64,000 bases of DNA from Agrococcus carbonis (lineage in GTDB: Bacteria; Actinomycetota; Actinomycetes; Actinomycetales; Microbacteriaceae): the NCBI RefSeq assembly GCF_900104705.1, contig NZ_LT629734.1:620001-684000 (forward strand). The letters run 5' to 3'. Below the pieces are notes generated by a model. It was not told where the DNA came from and ran no database searches. It was given only the letters and a program-made list of their open reading frames with translations. Each line of letters opens with the position of its first letter. Within the stretch, counting starts at the first letter, position 1. The position numbers and the translations under genes were made by a program. Positions 45,406 to 57,251 of the stretch are shown here, piece after piece.

Positions 45406-47217
45406 TCAGCCGACGAGCGACCACTCCCAGGTGTTCCAGATGGCGCCCGTCTGGCCGCCGTTGTAGACCACGCCGTCCACGGCGCCGTTGGTCGCCACCA
45501 GACCCGGGGTCTGGAAGAGCGGCAGGCCGTAGAAGTCCTCGCGCGAGAGGCGGTCGATCTCGATCATGATCTCGGTCAGGCGCTCCTCGTCACCGATGGT
45601 GACCTGCGACTCGTCGGCCAGGGCGTCCACCTCGGCGTTCGAGTAGCCGTTGTAGTTGCCGCCACCGTTCGTCTTCCAGATCTGCGGGAGGCTGGCGTAG
45701 CCGACACCCGGGGAGATCCAGCCGAAGATCGACGCGTCGTAGTTGCCGCTGCCGAGCAGGCTCGACCAGTCGGGCGAACCGGCGTCCTCGACGTTGAACC
45801 CGGCCTCAGCCGCGCTCGCCTGGATCAGCTGGAAGGCGTCGACGCGGTTGGGGTTGTTCGTGTTGTAGAGGATGCTGACGGTCGGCGTGGCGCCGCCCAG
45901 CAGCTCGCGAGCGCGCTCGATGTCGGGCTCGGCGTAGTCGCTGTAGCCGTTCGCGGCGACCGCGTCCTGGTACTGCGGCTGGTTCGTGACGAACTGCTGC
46001 GAGTTGAGCACCTCGGCGTCCGGCTGCACCGGCGTGACGATCGACTCGAGGATCTGCTGACGCGGCACCGTGAGGAGGAAGGCCTCGCGGACGGCCGGGT
46101 CGGAGAACACCTCGGAGTTCATCGTGAGGTCGAGGTGGTCGTACGAGAGCTGCGAGCCCTGGATCAGCGTGCCGTTGAAGGCCTCGATCGCGGCGATCGT
46201 GTCAGCCGAGGGCTGCGGCTCGATGACGTGCACCTCGCCGTTCTGGAGTGCCGTGATCTGCGCGTTCGGGTCACCGATGAAGCGGATGATCAGCTCGTCG
46301 AACGAGGGAGCCATCTCGCCGCGCCACTCGGGGTTGGGCTCGAACGAGATGAAGCCGCCGTCGTCGGCCTGGAAGTCCTTCGGGATCCACATGCCGGCAC
46401 CGACGAGGAGGCCCTCGTCCTCGGGCATCGCGGTGATGTTGTAGCCCGTGTTCCAGAGCTCGGCGAGCGCCGAGAGCTGCTCGTTGGGCTCGGCCGGGGC
46501 CTCGGGGTCACCCGCGGGGGTCTCCTCGAGGAACGTCGCGAGCTCCTCGACCGAGCCGAAGCCTGCGGCCTCGGCGAAGACGTGCGCCGGCTTGTTGATG
46601 AGGTTGACCAGGTTCCAGTCGACGTACGGCTCGCCGTACGTGAGGGTCAGCGTGCCCGCCTCCTCGTCGATCTCCGGGAACTCGGTGGTGTCGAGACCCG
46701 CGGTGGAGCCGGCGAGCTGGAAGTAGACGTTGCCCTCGGAGACCGTGCCGTCCTCGGCGTAGGTCGCGTCGTCGTAGTAGCCCGAGCCGATCGCCCAGCT
46801 GAGGAGCAGGTCGGTCGTCGACATCGGCGTGCCGTCCGACCAGACGGCCTCGGGGTCGAGCGTGTACTGGACGACCAGCGGGTCGTCGCTCACGAGCTCG
46901 ATCGTGCCGTTGGTCTCGTCGGGGACGATGTTGAACTCGTTGTCGACGTAGAAGAACGAGCCCGGGCCGGTGCCGGCACCCATGAGGTAGTCGACCATGC
47001 CGTTGGTGTTCAGGTTCGAGTCGGGGGTGCCCGAGTTCAGCGCCGTCGCGGCGTTGGTCTGCGCGATGCTGATCGTGCCGCCGGTGGCCTCTCCGTCGCC
47101 GGACTCCGACGGCGCGGGCGTGCCGCCCGTCGTGCAGCCGGCGAGCGCGACCATGGCAGCCGTGCCGATGGCGAGCCCGGCAATCGCGCGACCGCGACGC
47201 CTGATGATGTTTGTCAC
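45406..47217 (-). CDS. peptide ABC transporter substrate-binding lipoprotein (family 5)
   Basis: A 603-residue extracytoplasmic binding protein. A signal peptide RRRGRAIAGL...ALAGC with lipobox LAGC (Cys about 27) shows it is a lipoprotein. The SBP family 5 core follows, with TVxxTLDPEAVWSDGTPM-like and AVREAFLLTVPRQQIL segments, and a Ser/Glu/Gly-rich linker just after the Cys. The GTG start at 47217 has AGGAGG 6 nt upstream. First gene of the peptide uptake operon; own promoter about 65 bp upstream. Sequence features also resemble mycobacterial LpqW-like proteins, so a non-transport role is possible. Confidence 0.92.
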   Translation of the reverse strand: MTNIIRRRGRAIAGLAIGTAAMVALAGCTTGGTPAPSESGDGEATGGTISIAQTNAATALNSGTPDSNLNTNGMVDYLMGAGTGPGSFFYVDNEFNIVPDETNGTIELVSDDPLVVQYTLDPEAVWSDGTPMSTTDLLLSWAIGSGYYDDATYAEDGTVSEGNVYFQLAGSTAGLDTTEFPEIDEEAGTLTLTYGEPYVDWNLVNLINKPAHVFAEAAGFGSVEELATFLEETPAGDPEAPAEPNEQLSALAELWNTGYNITAMPEDEGLLVGAGMWIPKDFQADDGGFISFEPNPEWRGEMAPSFDELIIRFIGDPNAQITALQNGEVHVIEPQPSADTIAAIEAFNGTLIQGSQLSYDHLDLTMNSEVFSDPAVREAFLLTVPRQQILESIVTPVQPDAEVLNSQQFVTNQPQYQDAVAANGYSDYAEPDIERARELLGGATPTVSILYNTNNPNRVDAFQLIQASAAEAGFNVEDAGSPDWSSLLGSGNYDASIFGWISPGVGYASLPQIWKTNGGGNYNGYSNAEVDALADESQVTIGDEERLTEIMIEIDRLSREDFYGLPLFQTPGLVATNGAVDGVVYNGGQTGAIWNTWEWSLVG

Positions 47218-47281
47218 TGGTTCCTCCTGTGCAAGGTGAGCGCACGGCTGCAAAGAGCCGCAGTGCTCGTTGAGATAGGTC

Positions 47282-47287
47282 AGTCTA
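47282..47287 (-). promoter_or_regulatory. -10 box of the peptide-binding protein operon
   Basis: Minus-strand TAGACT, about 65 nt upstream of the GTG at 47217. The leader would contain an imperfect stem CGGCT/AGCCG near 47247-47262 and then the strong AGGAGG site. Confidence 0.45.
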
Positions 47288-47370
47288 AGCACGCGGATCC
47301 GCGGCGACGCGCGCTCGATGACGGATCGTTACCAAGTTGGTGCTTACCGGGTCTTGAGCCTGCGTGCCCC

Positions 47371-47376
47371 TAGCGT
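47371..47376 (+). promoter_or_regulatory. -10 box of the CPBP protease gene
   Basis: TAGCGT, 6 nt upstream of the GTG at 47383; predicts a leaderless transcript. A small palindrome ACCAAGTTGGT lies about 40 bp upstream. Confidence 0.5.
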
Positions 47377-47382
47377 TGAGGC

Positions 47383-48147
47383 GTGAGCGCCCTCCCCTCC
47401 CGCCGTCGCCTCGCGACCGAGCTCGCCATCGTGCTGCTGCTCTCGCTCGGCGCGAGCGCCCTCTGGTCGATCCTCCAGTTCGCCGACGTCTCGACGCGGC
47501 CGACGCCCATCGGCGACCAGCAGGTCGCCCTCAACCCGTCGCGGTCCGACCGCGCGTGGCTCGACCTCGCGTACCAGCTCACGGGGATCCTGCTCGACCT
47601 CGTGCCGGTCGCGCTCGTCGTGTGGCTGCTGTGGCGCAGCCGCCGGCCGCACCTCGGCGCCCTCGGGATCGACGGCACGCGCCCGTGGCGCGACACCGCA
47701 TCCGGCGCCGCCCTCGTGCTCGTGATCGGCGTGCCGGGGCTCGCGCTCTACCTCGCAGGCCGCTCGCTCGGCCTCACGGTGGACGTCGTGCCGTCGCCCC
47801 TCGACGCGGAGTGGTTCACGGTGCCCGTGCTGCTGCTGTCGGCGCTGCGCGCAGGGCTCACCGAGGAGGTCATCGTCGTCGGCTACCTCTTCGAGCGCCT
47901 GCGGCGGCTCGGCTGGGGCACGTGGCCGATCATCCTCGCCGCAGCGACGCTGCGCGGCGTGTACCACCTCTACCAGGGCGTGCCCGCGCTCGTCGGCAAC
48001 CTCGCGATGGGCGTGCTGTTCGGCTGGCTCTACGCGCGCACCGGCCGGCTCGTGCCGCTCATCGTGGCGCACACGCTCATCGACGTGGCCGTCTTCGTCG
48101 GCTACCCCTGGGCGTACACGACGTTCCCGACGCTGTTCGGCGCCTGA
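47383..48147 (+). CDS. CPBP family intramembrane metalloprotease
   Basis: A 254-residue polytopic protein with about six or seven membrane helices. The CPBP (Abi/CAAX-protease) motifs are present: TEEVIVVGYLFERL (the EExxxxR-like motif 1, near 166-179), RGVYHLYQG (motif 2 with His, near 196) and VAHTLID (motif 3, near 229). Possible substrates are membrane proteins or prenyl-type peptides; not known here. It faces an SBP-like lipoprotein gene and ends 24 bp from it; a lone GAGCGGTCAC element lies in this gap. Confidence 0.87.
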   Translation: MSALPSRRRLATELAIVLLLSLGASALWSILQFADVSTRPTPIGDQQVALNPSRSDRAWLDLAYQLTGILLDLVPVALVVWLLWRSRRPHLGALGIDGTRPWRDTASGAALVLVIGVPGLALYLAGRSLGLTVDVVPSPLDAEWFTVPVLLLSALRAGLTEEVIVVGYLFERLRRLGWGTWPIILAAATLRGVYHLYQGVPALVGNLAMGVLFGWLYARTGRLVPLIVAHTLIDVAVFVGYPWAYTTFPTLFGA

Positions 48148-48156
48148 GGGACGCCC

Positions 48157-48166
48157 GAGCGGTCAC
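48157..48166 (+). repeat. solitary GAGCGGTCAC element
   Basis: The same 10-mer that forms the core of the repeat arrays at 10.4-10.85 kb occurs once here between two convergent stops. It suggests a dispersed intergenic element. Confidence 0.5.
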
Positions 48167-48171
48167 GGCTG

Positions 48172-49997
48172 TCAGGGCGCGGCCGAGGCCCGCTCCGCGC
48201 CCCACTCCCACGCGTTCCACGTGACGGATGCGTCACCCGGTCGGGGGGCGATCCCCGTGACGCCGGGCGCGGCGATCGTGAGCGGGCGCGGCTCGACGAG
48301 CGGCAGCACGAGGGCGTCGGCGACGAGGGAGGCCTCGAGCTCGAGCAGCGTCGACTCGAGCGCGTCCTGGTCGCCGGTCGCGAGCGCCTCGTCGAGCAGC
48401 GCGTCGCGCTCGGCGCTCGAGGCCGCCGTGATGCCGCCGCCGCGCCAGCGCTCGTCGATCTGCTCGACGCTCGCCGGCACCGCCACGCGCTGCAGCACGG
48501 CGTGCCAGTCGTCCTCGGCGAGGCCGGCCTCGAGGTCGTCGACGCCGCAGTCGCGCAGCGACCAGCCCGCCTCGGCGGCCTGCGCGCGCAGCACCTCGAG
48601 GGTCGCGGCCGCGAACGCCTCGGCCCGGTCGTAGCGCACGCACACCTCGGTGCCTGCGTCGATCCCGAGCGCCTCGCGCGCCGCGGCGGCCGCCTCGGCG
48701 TCGGGGTCGCCGAACGCCTGCGGGAAGCCGGCGTCCTCGAGGGCGTAGCCGTAGATGCGGGTGTCGGCGCGGAAGAGCACGGAGTCGGTGCCGGTGGTGC
48801 GCAGCGGGCTCTCGGCGAGCACGGTCTCGGCGAGCGCGCCGCGCTCGAGCGAGCGCAGCAGCGAGGCGCGCGCCGCAGCCGCCTGGAGCGGGGCGCGGTC
48901 GGCGCGCAGGGCGAGCTCCCAGCGCGTGCCGTCGGCGGCCTCGAGCAGCGTCGCGTCGTCGCGCTCGAGGTCGCGGATGACGGTGCGGTCGTCGGCGGTC
49001 GGCCGCACGGTCGCGACGTCGAGCTCGCCGGCGGCGAGGCGCGCGAGCGCGGTCGCGTCGTCGGCCACGGGCTGCAGCACGACGCGCTCGACCTCGGCAC
49101 CGCGCGCGCCGGCGTAGTCGCCGTTCGCGACGAGCTCGACCCGGCCGTCCTGCACCGCGTCGACGCGGTAGGGGCCGCTCGAGACGAGCGAGGCCTGCTC
49201 GAGCGCGGCGGCGTCGATGCGCATCGCCGCGATCCAGCCCTCCGCGAGCTCGCGGAGGGCGAGCGGGTCGGCGCGGTCGATGACGTCGAGCACCGCGTGC
49301 TTCGCCTGCATCGCGTCGTCGACGCCGAGCACCCGCTGGCCGAGCACGTGCGCCGGCACCGCGACCTCGAGCGCCTGCCGCCAGTCGGGCACGGCCTGCG
49401 AGAACGTCACGTCGATCGAGCGCGCCCAGTCGTCGCGCTCGGCCGATTCGGCGTGCGCCATGCCGCCGGGTCGCGCGACGTCGAACCACACCGCGTCGTC
49501 GGGCAGGTCGAGTCCGCCGTCGGCGCCGCGGAGCGCGTCGAGGTCGAGGTCATCGGTCGAGAGCGCGTTGGAGGTCGCGGCCCACGCGAGCATGAGGTCG
49601 GCCGCGTCGACCGGCACGCCGTCCGACCAGCGCGCGGTGTCGGCGAGGTCGTAGCGCACGGTGAACGGGTCGTCGGCGACGACGGTCGCCGTGCCGAACG
49701 AGTGGTCCTCGACGAGCTCGCCGCTGTCGTCGACGGTCGCGAAGCGCGAGCGCGTGAGCGCGGCGACGTCGAGGTTCGCGGCCGTGCGGCCCACCGCGCT
49801 CTCGGCGTTCGCCGACGTCAGCTCGCCCGACCACGCGACGTCGACGCGCGTGCCCTCCTCGACCCGCGACTGCACCTGCGGGCCGCACGCGGTCAGCGCG
49901 AGCGCGAGCACGGCCGCGCCGGCGACCGCGGCCAGCGCGCGCCGATGCCGCACGCCTCGAGGACGTGCGGCATCGGCGCGGCCGGCGGGCGGCTGCA

Positions 49998-49998
<1 letters not shown>
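48172..49998 (-). CDS. SBP family 5-like (LpqW-like) lipoprotein coupled to gcvP
   Basis: A 608-residue lipoprotein: signal peptide with ALAAVAGAAVLALALTAC (lipobox LTAC, Cys about 38), then an SBP family 5 fold with DDPFTVRYDLADTARWSDGV and PVDAADLMLAWAATSN, and the terminal VTWNAWEWG also seen in the other SBP here. No permease or ATPase lies next to it. ATG 49998 overlaps the gcvP stop (TGATG). A 17-bp hairpin lies within codons 7-20, so a GTG around 49953 is a second possible start with a shorter, more normal signal peptide. Family members such as mycobacterial LpqW regulate envelope lipid synthesis instead of transport. Confidence 0.83.
49938..49980 (-). terminator. 17-bp perfect hairpin at the gcvP/lipoprotein junction
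   Basis: CGCGCCGATGCCGCACG (49938-49954) and CGTGCGGCATCGGCGCG (49964-49980) pair without mismatch; the 9-nt loop is CCTCGAGGA. It begins 18 bp after the gcvP stop and lies in the signal-peptide codons of the lipoprotein. It may be the gcv operon terminator or an attenuator that lowers lipoprotein expression. Confidence 0.75.
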
Positions 49999-52840
<2,842 letters not shown>

Positions 52841-52841
<1 letters not shown>

Positions 52842-53200
52842 CAGGCGGTGAGCTCTCGGTAGGCGGCCTCGTCGAGCAGCTCGGGCTGCTCGCTGAAGCG
52901 CAGCTTCACGAGCCAGCCGGCGCCCTCCGCGCCGGAGTTGACGAGCGTCGGGTCGCCGGCGACCTCGTCGTTCACCTCGACGACCTCGCCGGCCGCCGGG
53001 GCGATGAGCTCGCCGACCGACTTCGTCGACTCGATCTCGCCGAGCGACTCACCGGCCGCGAACGTGCGGCCCACGCCCGGCAGGTCGACGAACACGACGT
53101 CGCCGAGCTGCGCCTGCGCGTAGTCGGTGATGCCCACGGTGGCGACGTCGCCCTCGGTGCGCACCCACTCGTGGTCCTTCGTGTACTTGGTCTCGCTCAT
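52841..53200 (-). CDS. gcvH: glycine cleavage system H protein
   Basis: A 119-residue lipoyl-carrier protein. The lipoylated lysine is Lys60 in ESTKSVGE, inside a typical hammerhead fold (HEWV near 10, VFVDLPGVG). It shuttles the aminomethyl group between GcvP, GcvT and the L protein. It starts 2 nt after the gcvT stop and overlaps gcvP. Confidence 0.97.
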
Positions 53201-53202
53201 GG

Positions 53203-54321
53203 TCAGGCCTCTCGCTTGTAGAACGGCAGCGGAGTGACGGCGGCGGGCAGCTGCGTGCCGCGCACGTCGACGCTCAGGGTGGTGGAATCGGCCGAGCCGG
53301 GCTCGACCATGGCCATCGCGATCGGATGGCCGAGGGTGGGCGACAGCGCGCCGCTCGTGACGGCGCCGACGACGCGGTCGCCGTCGAGCACGGGGTAGCC
53401 CGAGCGCGGCGCGCGGCGGCCGTCGGCGGTGAGGCCGATGAGCACGGGCGCGCCCTCGGCGGGGCCCTCCTCGACGGCCGCGCGGCCGACGAAGTCGCCC
53501 TTCGTCTTGAGCGCGACGACGCGGCCGAGGCCGACCTGCGCCGGCAGCACGTCGAGCGAGAGCTCGTTGCCGTAGAGCGGCATGCCGGCCTCGAGGCGCA
53601 GGGTGTCGCGCGCGGCGAGGCCGCACAGCGCGAGGCCGTGCGCCTCGCCCGCGAGCACGATGGCGCGCCAGAGGTCCTCGGCCGCGTGCGCCGCGATGTA
53701 GAGCTCGAAGCCGTCCTCGCCCGTGTAGCCCGTGCGGGCGATGAGCACGTCCTCACCCTCGAACACGCCCGGCAGCGCGCGGTAGTAGCGCAGGGGCTCG
53801 AGCGGCTCGCTCTCGAGGCCGATCGCACCGACGATCGCGAGCGCCGCGGGGCCCTGCACCGCGACGAGGCCCGTCTGCTCGGTCTCGTCGACGACCGTCG
53901 CGTCGAAGCCGGCGATGCGCGCGGTGAGCGCCTCGAGGGCCGCGTGGCGGTTCGATGCGTTGGCGACGACCAGGAACTCGGCCTCGCCGGTGCGGTAGAC
54001 GATGAGGTCGTCGACGATGCCGCCGTGCTCGGCGAGCAGGAGCGAGTACTTCGCCTGCCACGGCTCGACGGCGGAGATGCGGCCGGCGAGCGCGTGGTCG
54101 AGGAAGGCGGCGGCGTCGGGGCCGCTCACCCGCAGCTCGGCCATGTGGCTCAGGTCGAACAGGCCCGCGCGCTCGCGCACCGCCTGGTGCTCGGCGAGGT
54201 CGGAGCCGTAGCGCACCGGCATCTGCCAGCCGGCGAAGTCGATCAGCTGCGCGCCTGCGGCCTCGTGCGTGGCCAGCAGCGGCGAGCGCGGCCCGCCCCC
54301 CGATGCATCCGTCGCGGTCAT
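53203..54321 (-). CDS. gcvT: aminomethyltransferase, T protein
   Basis: A 372-residue folate-dependent aminomethyltransferase of the glycine cleavage system. [13 protein letters not shown] near the N terminus, [34 protein letters not shown] and [19 protein letters not shown] are all typical of GcvT. First gene of the gcvTHP operon. ATG 54321 has GGGAGG 6 nt upstream. A glycine riboswitch precedes it. Confidence 0.96.
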   Translation of the reverse strand: MTATDASGGGPRSPLLATHEAAGAQLIDFAGWQMPVRYGSDLAEHQAVRERAGLFDLSHMAELRVSGPDAAAFLDHALAGRISAVEPWQAKYSLLLAEHGGIVDDLIVYRTGEAEFLVVANASNRHAALEALTARIAGFDATVVDETEQTGLVAVQGPAALAIVGAIGLESEPLEPLRYYRALPGVFEGEDVLIARTGYTGEDGFELYIAAHAAEDLWRAIVLAGEAHGLALCGLAARDTLRLEAGMPLYGNELSLDVLPAQVGLGRVVALKTKGDFVGRAAVEEGPAEGAPVLIGLTADGRRAPRSGYPVLDGDRVVGAVTSGALSPTLGHPIAMAMVEPGSADSTTLSVDVRGTQLPAAVTPLPFYKREA

Positions 54322-54347
54322 GAGTCCTCCCGTGGTCTGGACTCCCC

Positions 54348-54380
54348 CACTGTCGCGGATCGTCTCGATCCGCTCCAGTG
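54348..54380 (-). promoter_or_regulatory. hairpin in the riboswitch 3' region
   Basis: CACTG and CAGTG (54348-54352 and 54376-54380) enclose CGGATCG/CGATCCG (54356-54362 and 54366-54372), making an interrupted 12-bp stem. It lies between the aptamer and the gcvT ribosome binding site. It is either the expression platform or a ghost second aptamer. Confidence 0.55.
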
Positions 54381-54394
54381 TGGCCTTCCCGAGC

Positions 54395-54475
54395 GGTTCT
54401 AGAACCTGAGAGTTTGGCGGGGAGGCTTGCTCCTTCGGTGCCCCCGAAGGGGCTCTCCCGCCCGGGCGTGCAGCG
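54395..54475 (-). promoter_or_regulatory. glycine riboswitch aptamer
   Basis: On the minus strand the leader shows the glycine-aptamer sequence blocks in order: GCGGGAGAGCC (54451-54461), CACCGAAGGAGCAA, a pairing CCTCCCCGCC, then AACTCTCAGG (54405-54414). Only one full aptamer is visible; the palindrome GGTTCTAGAACC (54395-54406) begins the linker. It would switch on gcvTHP when glycine is high. Confidence 0.85.
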
Positions 54476-54497
54476 GCCGGCTGTGCGTGATGCCCCG

Positions 54498-54503
54498 ATC
54501 CTA
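54498..54503 (-). promoter_or_regulatory. -10 box of the gcvTHP operon
   Basis: Minus-strand TAGGAT, whose first three bases are the stop codon of mnhG. Transcription would begin near 54491, giving a leader of about 170 nt that contains the complete riboswitch. Confidence 0.55.
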
Positions 54504-54881
54504 CCGGGTCTCGCCGCCCCCTTCGAGATCCTCGTCGTCGGGCTGGTCCTCGGGCGTGCGGTCGTCGACCACGACGATGTCGGAGCGGAACTGCCCGGTG
54601 CGGTAGGCGGCCTTGCCCATCATCTGGGTCGCGACGGGCGCGGTGACCAGCTGCATGCCGGCGGCGAGCGCGAGCACGGTCGTCGCGCCGGGCTCCCGCA
54701 GCACGATCGCGAGCCCCGCGCACAGCAGCAGGAAGCCGAGGCTCTGCGGCTTGGATGCGGCGTGCATGCGGTTGAGCACGTCCGGCAGGCGCACGAGCCC
54801 GATCGCGGCGGTGAGCGTGAAGGTCGCGCCCAGCAGGATGAGCGCGGCGCCGACGATGTCGAGGATGCCCTCCAGCGTCAT
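54501..54881 (-). CDS. mnhG: Na+/H+ antiporter subunit G
   Basis: A 126-residue membrane protein with three helices (about 6-25, 45-62, 67-86). GLVRLPDVLNRMHAASKPQSLG between helices 1 and 2 is the PhaG/MnhG signature. The C-terminal tail is acidic. Last gene of the six-gene Mrp antiporter operon; its ATG overlaps the mnhF stop (ATGA). Confidence 0.94.
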   Translation of the reverse strand: MTLEGILDIVGAALILLGATFTLTAAIGLVRLPDVLNRMHAASKPQSLGFLLLCAGLAIVLREPGATTVLALAAGMQLVTAPVATQMMGKAAYRTGQFRSDIVVVDDRTPEDQPDDEDLEGGGETR

Positions 54882-55216
54882 CGGGTCCCCTCCCCCTCGT
54901 CGGGGCGGTCGCCCTCGGCCGCCAGGTCGCGCGACTCCCCCGGATCGGGTCCGACGACGCCCTGCCGGCCGGCGACGAACCGCGCCATCGAGACGGTGCC
55001 CGCGAACGCGAGCAGCGACAGCACGAGGATGACCGAGAGCGTGTTCCCGTGGTGGTTGATCGCGGCCTCGACGGCGAGCGAGCCCGCGACGGTCGTGATG
55101 AGCACGTCGGTCGCGACGACGCGGTCCGCGGGCCCCGGGCCGCGGACGATGCGCACGAGGGTCAGCGCCGCGGCGACGAACAGCATCGTGCCGGCGATGA
55201 TGAGCACGACATCCAT
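54878..55216 (-). CDS. mnhF: Na+/H+ antiporter subunit F
   Basis: A 112-residue protein with three membrane helices and the MrpF signature RIVRGPGPADRVVATDVL after helix 1. The C-terminal 30 residues are acidic and hydrophilic. It starts at ATG 55216, overlapping the mnhE stop by one base, and overlaps mnhG by four. Confidence 0.93.
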   Translation of the reverse strand: MDVVLIIAGTMLFVAAALTLVRIVRGPGPADRVVATDVLITTVAGSLAVEAAINHHGNTLSVILVLSLLAFAGTVSMARFVAGRQGVVGPDPGESRDLAAEGDRPDEGEGTR

Positions 55217-55746
55217 CAGTCCACCTCCAGGAGCGCGCGGTCCTCGCGGGTGCCGAAGGCGCGCAGCGCCGTCGCCTCGGTGCTGAGGACCTTCGCCCTC
55301 GCGCGCTCGACCGCGAGCGGCGTCGAGGCGTCGAACACGTGCACGAGCAGCCAGCCCTCGCCCGCGTCGATCGCGACCGAGCCGGGAACGAGCGTCGTCA
55401 GCTCGGCGGTGATCGCGGTGATGAACGCCGAGCGGCTGCGGAGGTCGACGTGGATGATGGCGTTCTGCGTCGGTCGCCAGAACGCGAGCACCTTCGCGGC
55501 GACCTGGAAGCTCGAGACGGCGAGGCCCGAGAGGGTCACGAGGACGAGCCGCAGGAAGCCGAGCGGCCGGAACGACTCGAGCTCGGGCACGTCCGGCAGC
55601 GGGAAGAGCACCTGGATGAGGAGCGCCATGAGCAGGCCCCACACCGCGGCGCCGAGGGTGAGCTCGCCCCACAGCAGCATCCAGACGATCGCGAGGCCGA
55701 TCGTCGCCGCGACGGAGACGCGGTAGCGCAGCGCGGGCCGCCTCAT
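55216..55746 (-). CDS. mnhE: Na+/H+ antiporter subunit E
   Basis: A 176-residue protein with two or three N-terminal membrane helices, the LVLVTLSGLAVSSFQVA segment and the conserved cytoplasmic ITAITAELTTLVPGSVAID motif of MrpE. ATG 55746 overlaps the mnhD stop by four bases. Confidence 0.92.
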   Translation of the reverse strand: MRRPALRYRVSVAATIGLAIVWMLLWGELTLGAAVWGLLMALLIQVLFPLPDVPELESFRPLGFLRLVLVTLSGLAVSSFQVAAKVLAFWRPTQNAIIHVDLRSRSAFITAITAELTTLVPGSVAIDAGEGWLLVHVFDASTPLAVERARAKVLSTEATALRAFGTREDRALLEVD

Positions 55747-57251
55747 GGCATGGCCTCCTCGACCGCGGACTGGTAGGCACCGCCGCGGATGTCCACGGCC
55801 GCCCGGTAGGCGAAGTCGGTGAGCGGGCCGGCGATGACGGTCAGCGCGACGGTGATCGCCACGAGGCCGGAGGCCGCCACGACCCAGATGCGCGGCAGCA
55901 CGCGCAGCGAGTGGACGCGGTCGTCGTCCTCGCCGCGGTCCTGCCAGAACGCGCGCTGCCACACGCGGATGACGGCGATGAGCGTCAGGAGGCTCGTCGC
56001 GACGCCCGCGACGACCGCGGCGAGCGCGAGCGGGCTGTCGGTCGCGAGCGCGGCGTCCATGAGCGCGACCTTGCCGAGGAAGCCCGACAGCGGCGGGATG
56101 CCGCCGAGGTTGAGGGCGGGGATGAGGTAGAGCGCCGCGAGCAGCGGCACCGAGGCGAGACCCCCGAGGCGCGCGAGGCTCGTCGAGCCGCCTACGCGCT
56201 CGATGAGCCCGACGACGATGAAGAGCGCCGTCTGCACGAGGATGTGGTGGACGATGTAGAAGATCGCTGCGCCGAGGCCGATCTCGGTGCCGAGCGCGAT
56301 GCCGAGCAGCATGTAGCCGATGTGGCTCACGAGCGTGAACGAGAGCAGACGCTTGATCTCGCCCTGCGCGAGCGCGCCGAGGATGCCCACGAGCATCGTG
56401 AGGATCGCCACGACCAGCAGCAGCTCGGTGAGCGGGCTGTCGGGGAACAGGAGCGTCTGGAGGCGGACGATCGCGAAGACGCCGACCTTGGTGAGCAGGC
56501 CCGCGAAGACCGCGGTGACGCTCGCGGGCGCCGTCGGGTAGGAGTCCGGCAGCCATGCCTGGAGGGGGAAGATCGCAGCCTTGATGCCGAACACCACGAG
56601 CAGGAGCAGCTGGATGGTGAGCTGCATGCCGGGGTCGAGCGCGGCGAGCCGCTCGGGCAGCTGCGCGAAGCTCACGGTGCCCGTCGCGCCGTAGACGACC
56701 GAGATCGCCAGCAGGAAGAGCGTCGACGAGATGACGCTCACGACGACGTACGTCGAGCCGGCTCGCACTCGCTCGCGGGTCGCGCCGAGCATGATGAGCA
56801 CGTACGAGGCGAACAGCAGGATCTCGAACCCCACGAAGAGGTTGAAGAGGTCGCCCGCGAGGAACGCGTTCGCGACGCCCGCCGTGAGCACGAGGAACGT
56901 CGGGTGGAACACCGACACCGGGGCACCCGCGGCGCTGTCGGCGATGTCGCGCCGCGAGGGGAAGATCACGACGATCGCGGTGACGATGCTCGACACGAGC
57001 ACGAGGAGCGACGAGAGGCGGTCGGCGACGAGCACGATGCCGAGCCCGTCGGGCCACGCCCCGACCCACAGCACGACCGGACCCTGCGCATCCGCCGCGA
57101 GGCACAGCACGAGGGCGAGCACCGCGACGAGCGCGAGGGTCGTGGCGGAGACCACCCGCTGCCACGCGGGGTGGCGGGCGAGGATGAGCGTGACGCCCGC
57201 CGCGAGCAGCGGCAGCAGCACGGGCACCGGTACGAGGTTCGCGAGGTCCAT
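55743..57251 (-). CDS. mnhD: Na+/H+ antiporter subunit D
   Basis: A 502-residue protein with about 14 membrane helices, homologous to proton-pumping NuoN/NuoM. The lysine- and glutamate-containing helices expected for proton translocation are seen as FEILLFASYVLIML, GIKAAIFPLQAWLPDSYPTAPA and LLTKVGVFAIVR. Part of the Mrp complex; overlaps mnhC by one base (TGATG) and mnhE by four. Confidence 0.95.
   Translation of the reverse strand: MDLANLVPVPVLLPLLAAGVTLILARHPAWQRVVSATTLALVAVLALVLCLAADAQGPVVLWVGAWPDGLGIVLVADRLSSLLVLVSSIVTAIVVIFPSRRDIADSAAGAPVSVFHPTFLVLTAGVANAFLAGDLFNLFVGFEILLFASYVLIMLGATRERVRAGSTYVVVSVISSTLFLLAISVVYGATGTVSFAQLPERLAALDPGMQLTIQLLLLVVFGIKAAIFPLQAWLPDSYPTAPASVTAVFAGLLTKVGVFAIVRLQTLLFPDSPLTELLLVVAILTMLVGILGALAQGEIKRLLSFTLVSHIGYMLLGIALGTEIGLGAAIFYIVHHILVQTALFIVVGLIERVGGSTSLARLGGLASVPLLAALYLIPALNLGGIPPLSGFLGKVALMDAALATDSPLALAAVVAGVATSLLTLIAVIRVWQRAFWQDRGEDDDRVHSLRVLPRIWVVAASGLVAITVALTVIAGPLTDFAYRAAVDIRGGAYQSAVEEAMP

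Noticed and set aside
54395..54406. Palindrome GGTTCTAGAACC as a LexA or repressor operator
   Set aside because: It lies within the riboswitch leader and does not match the actinobacterial SOS box; better explained as RNA linker structure.
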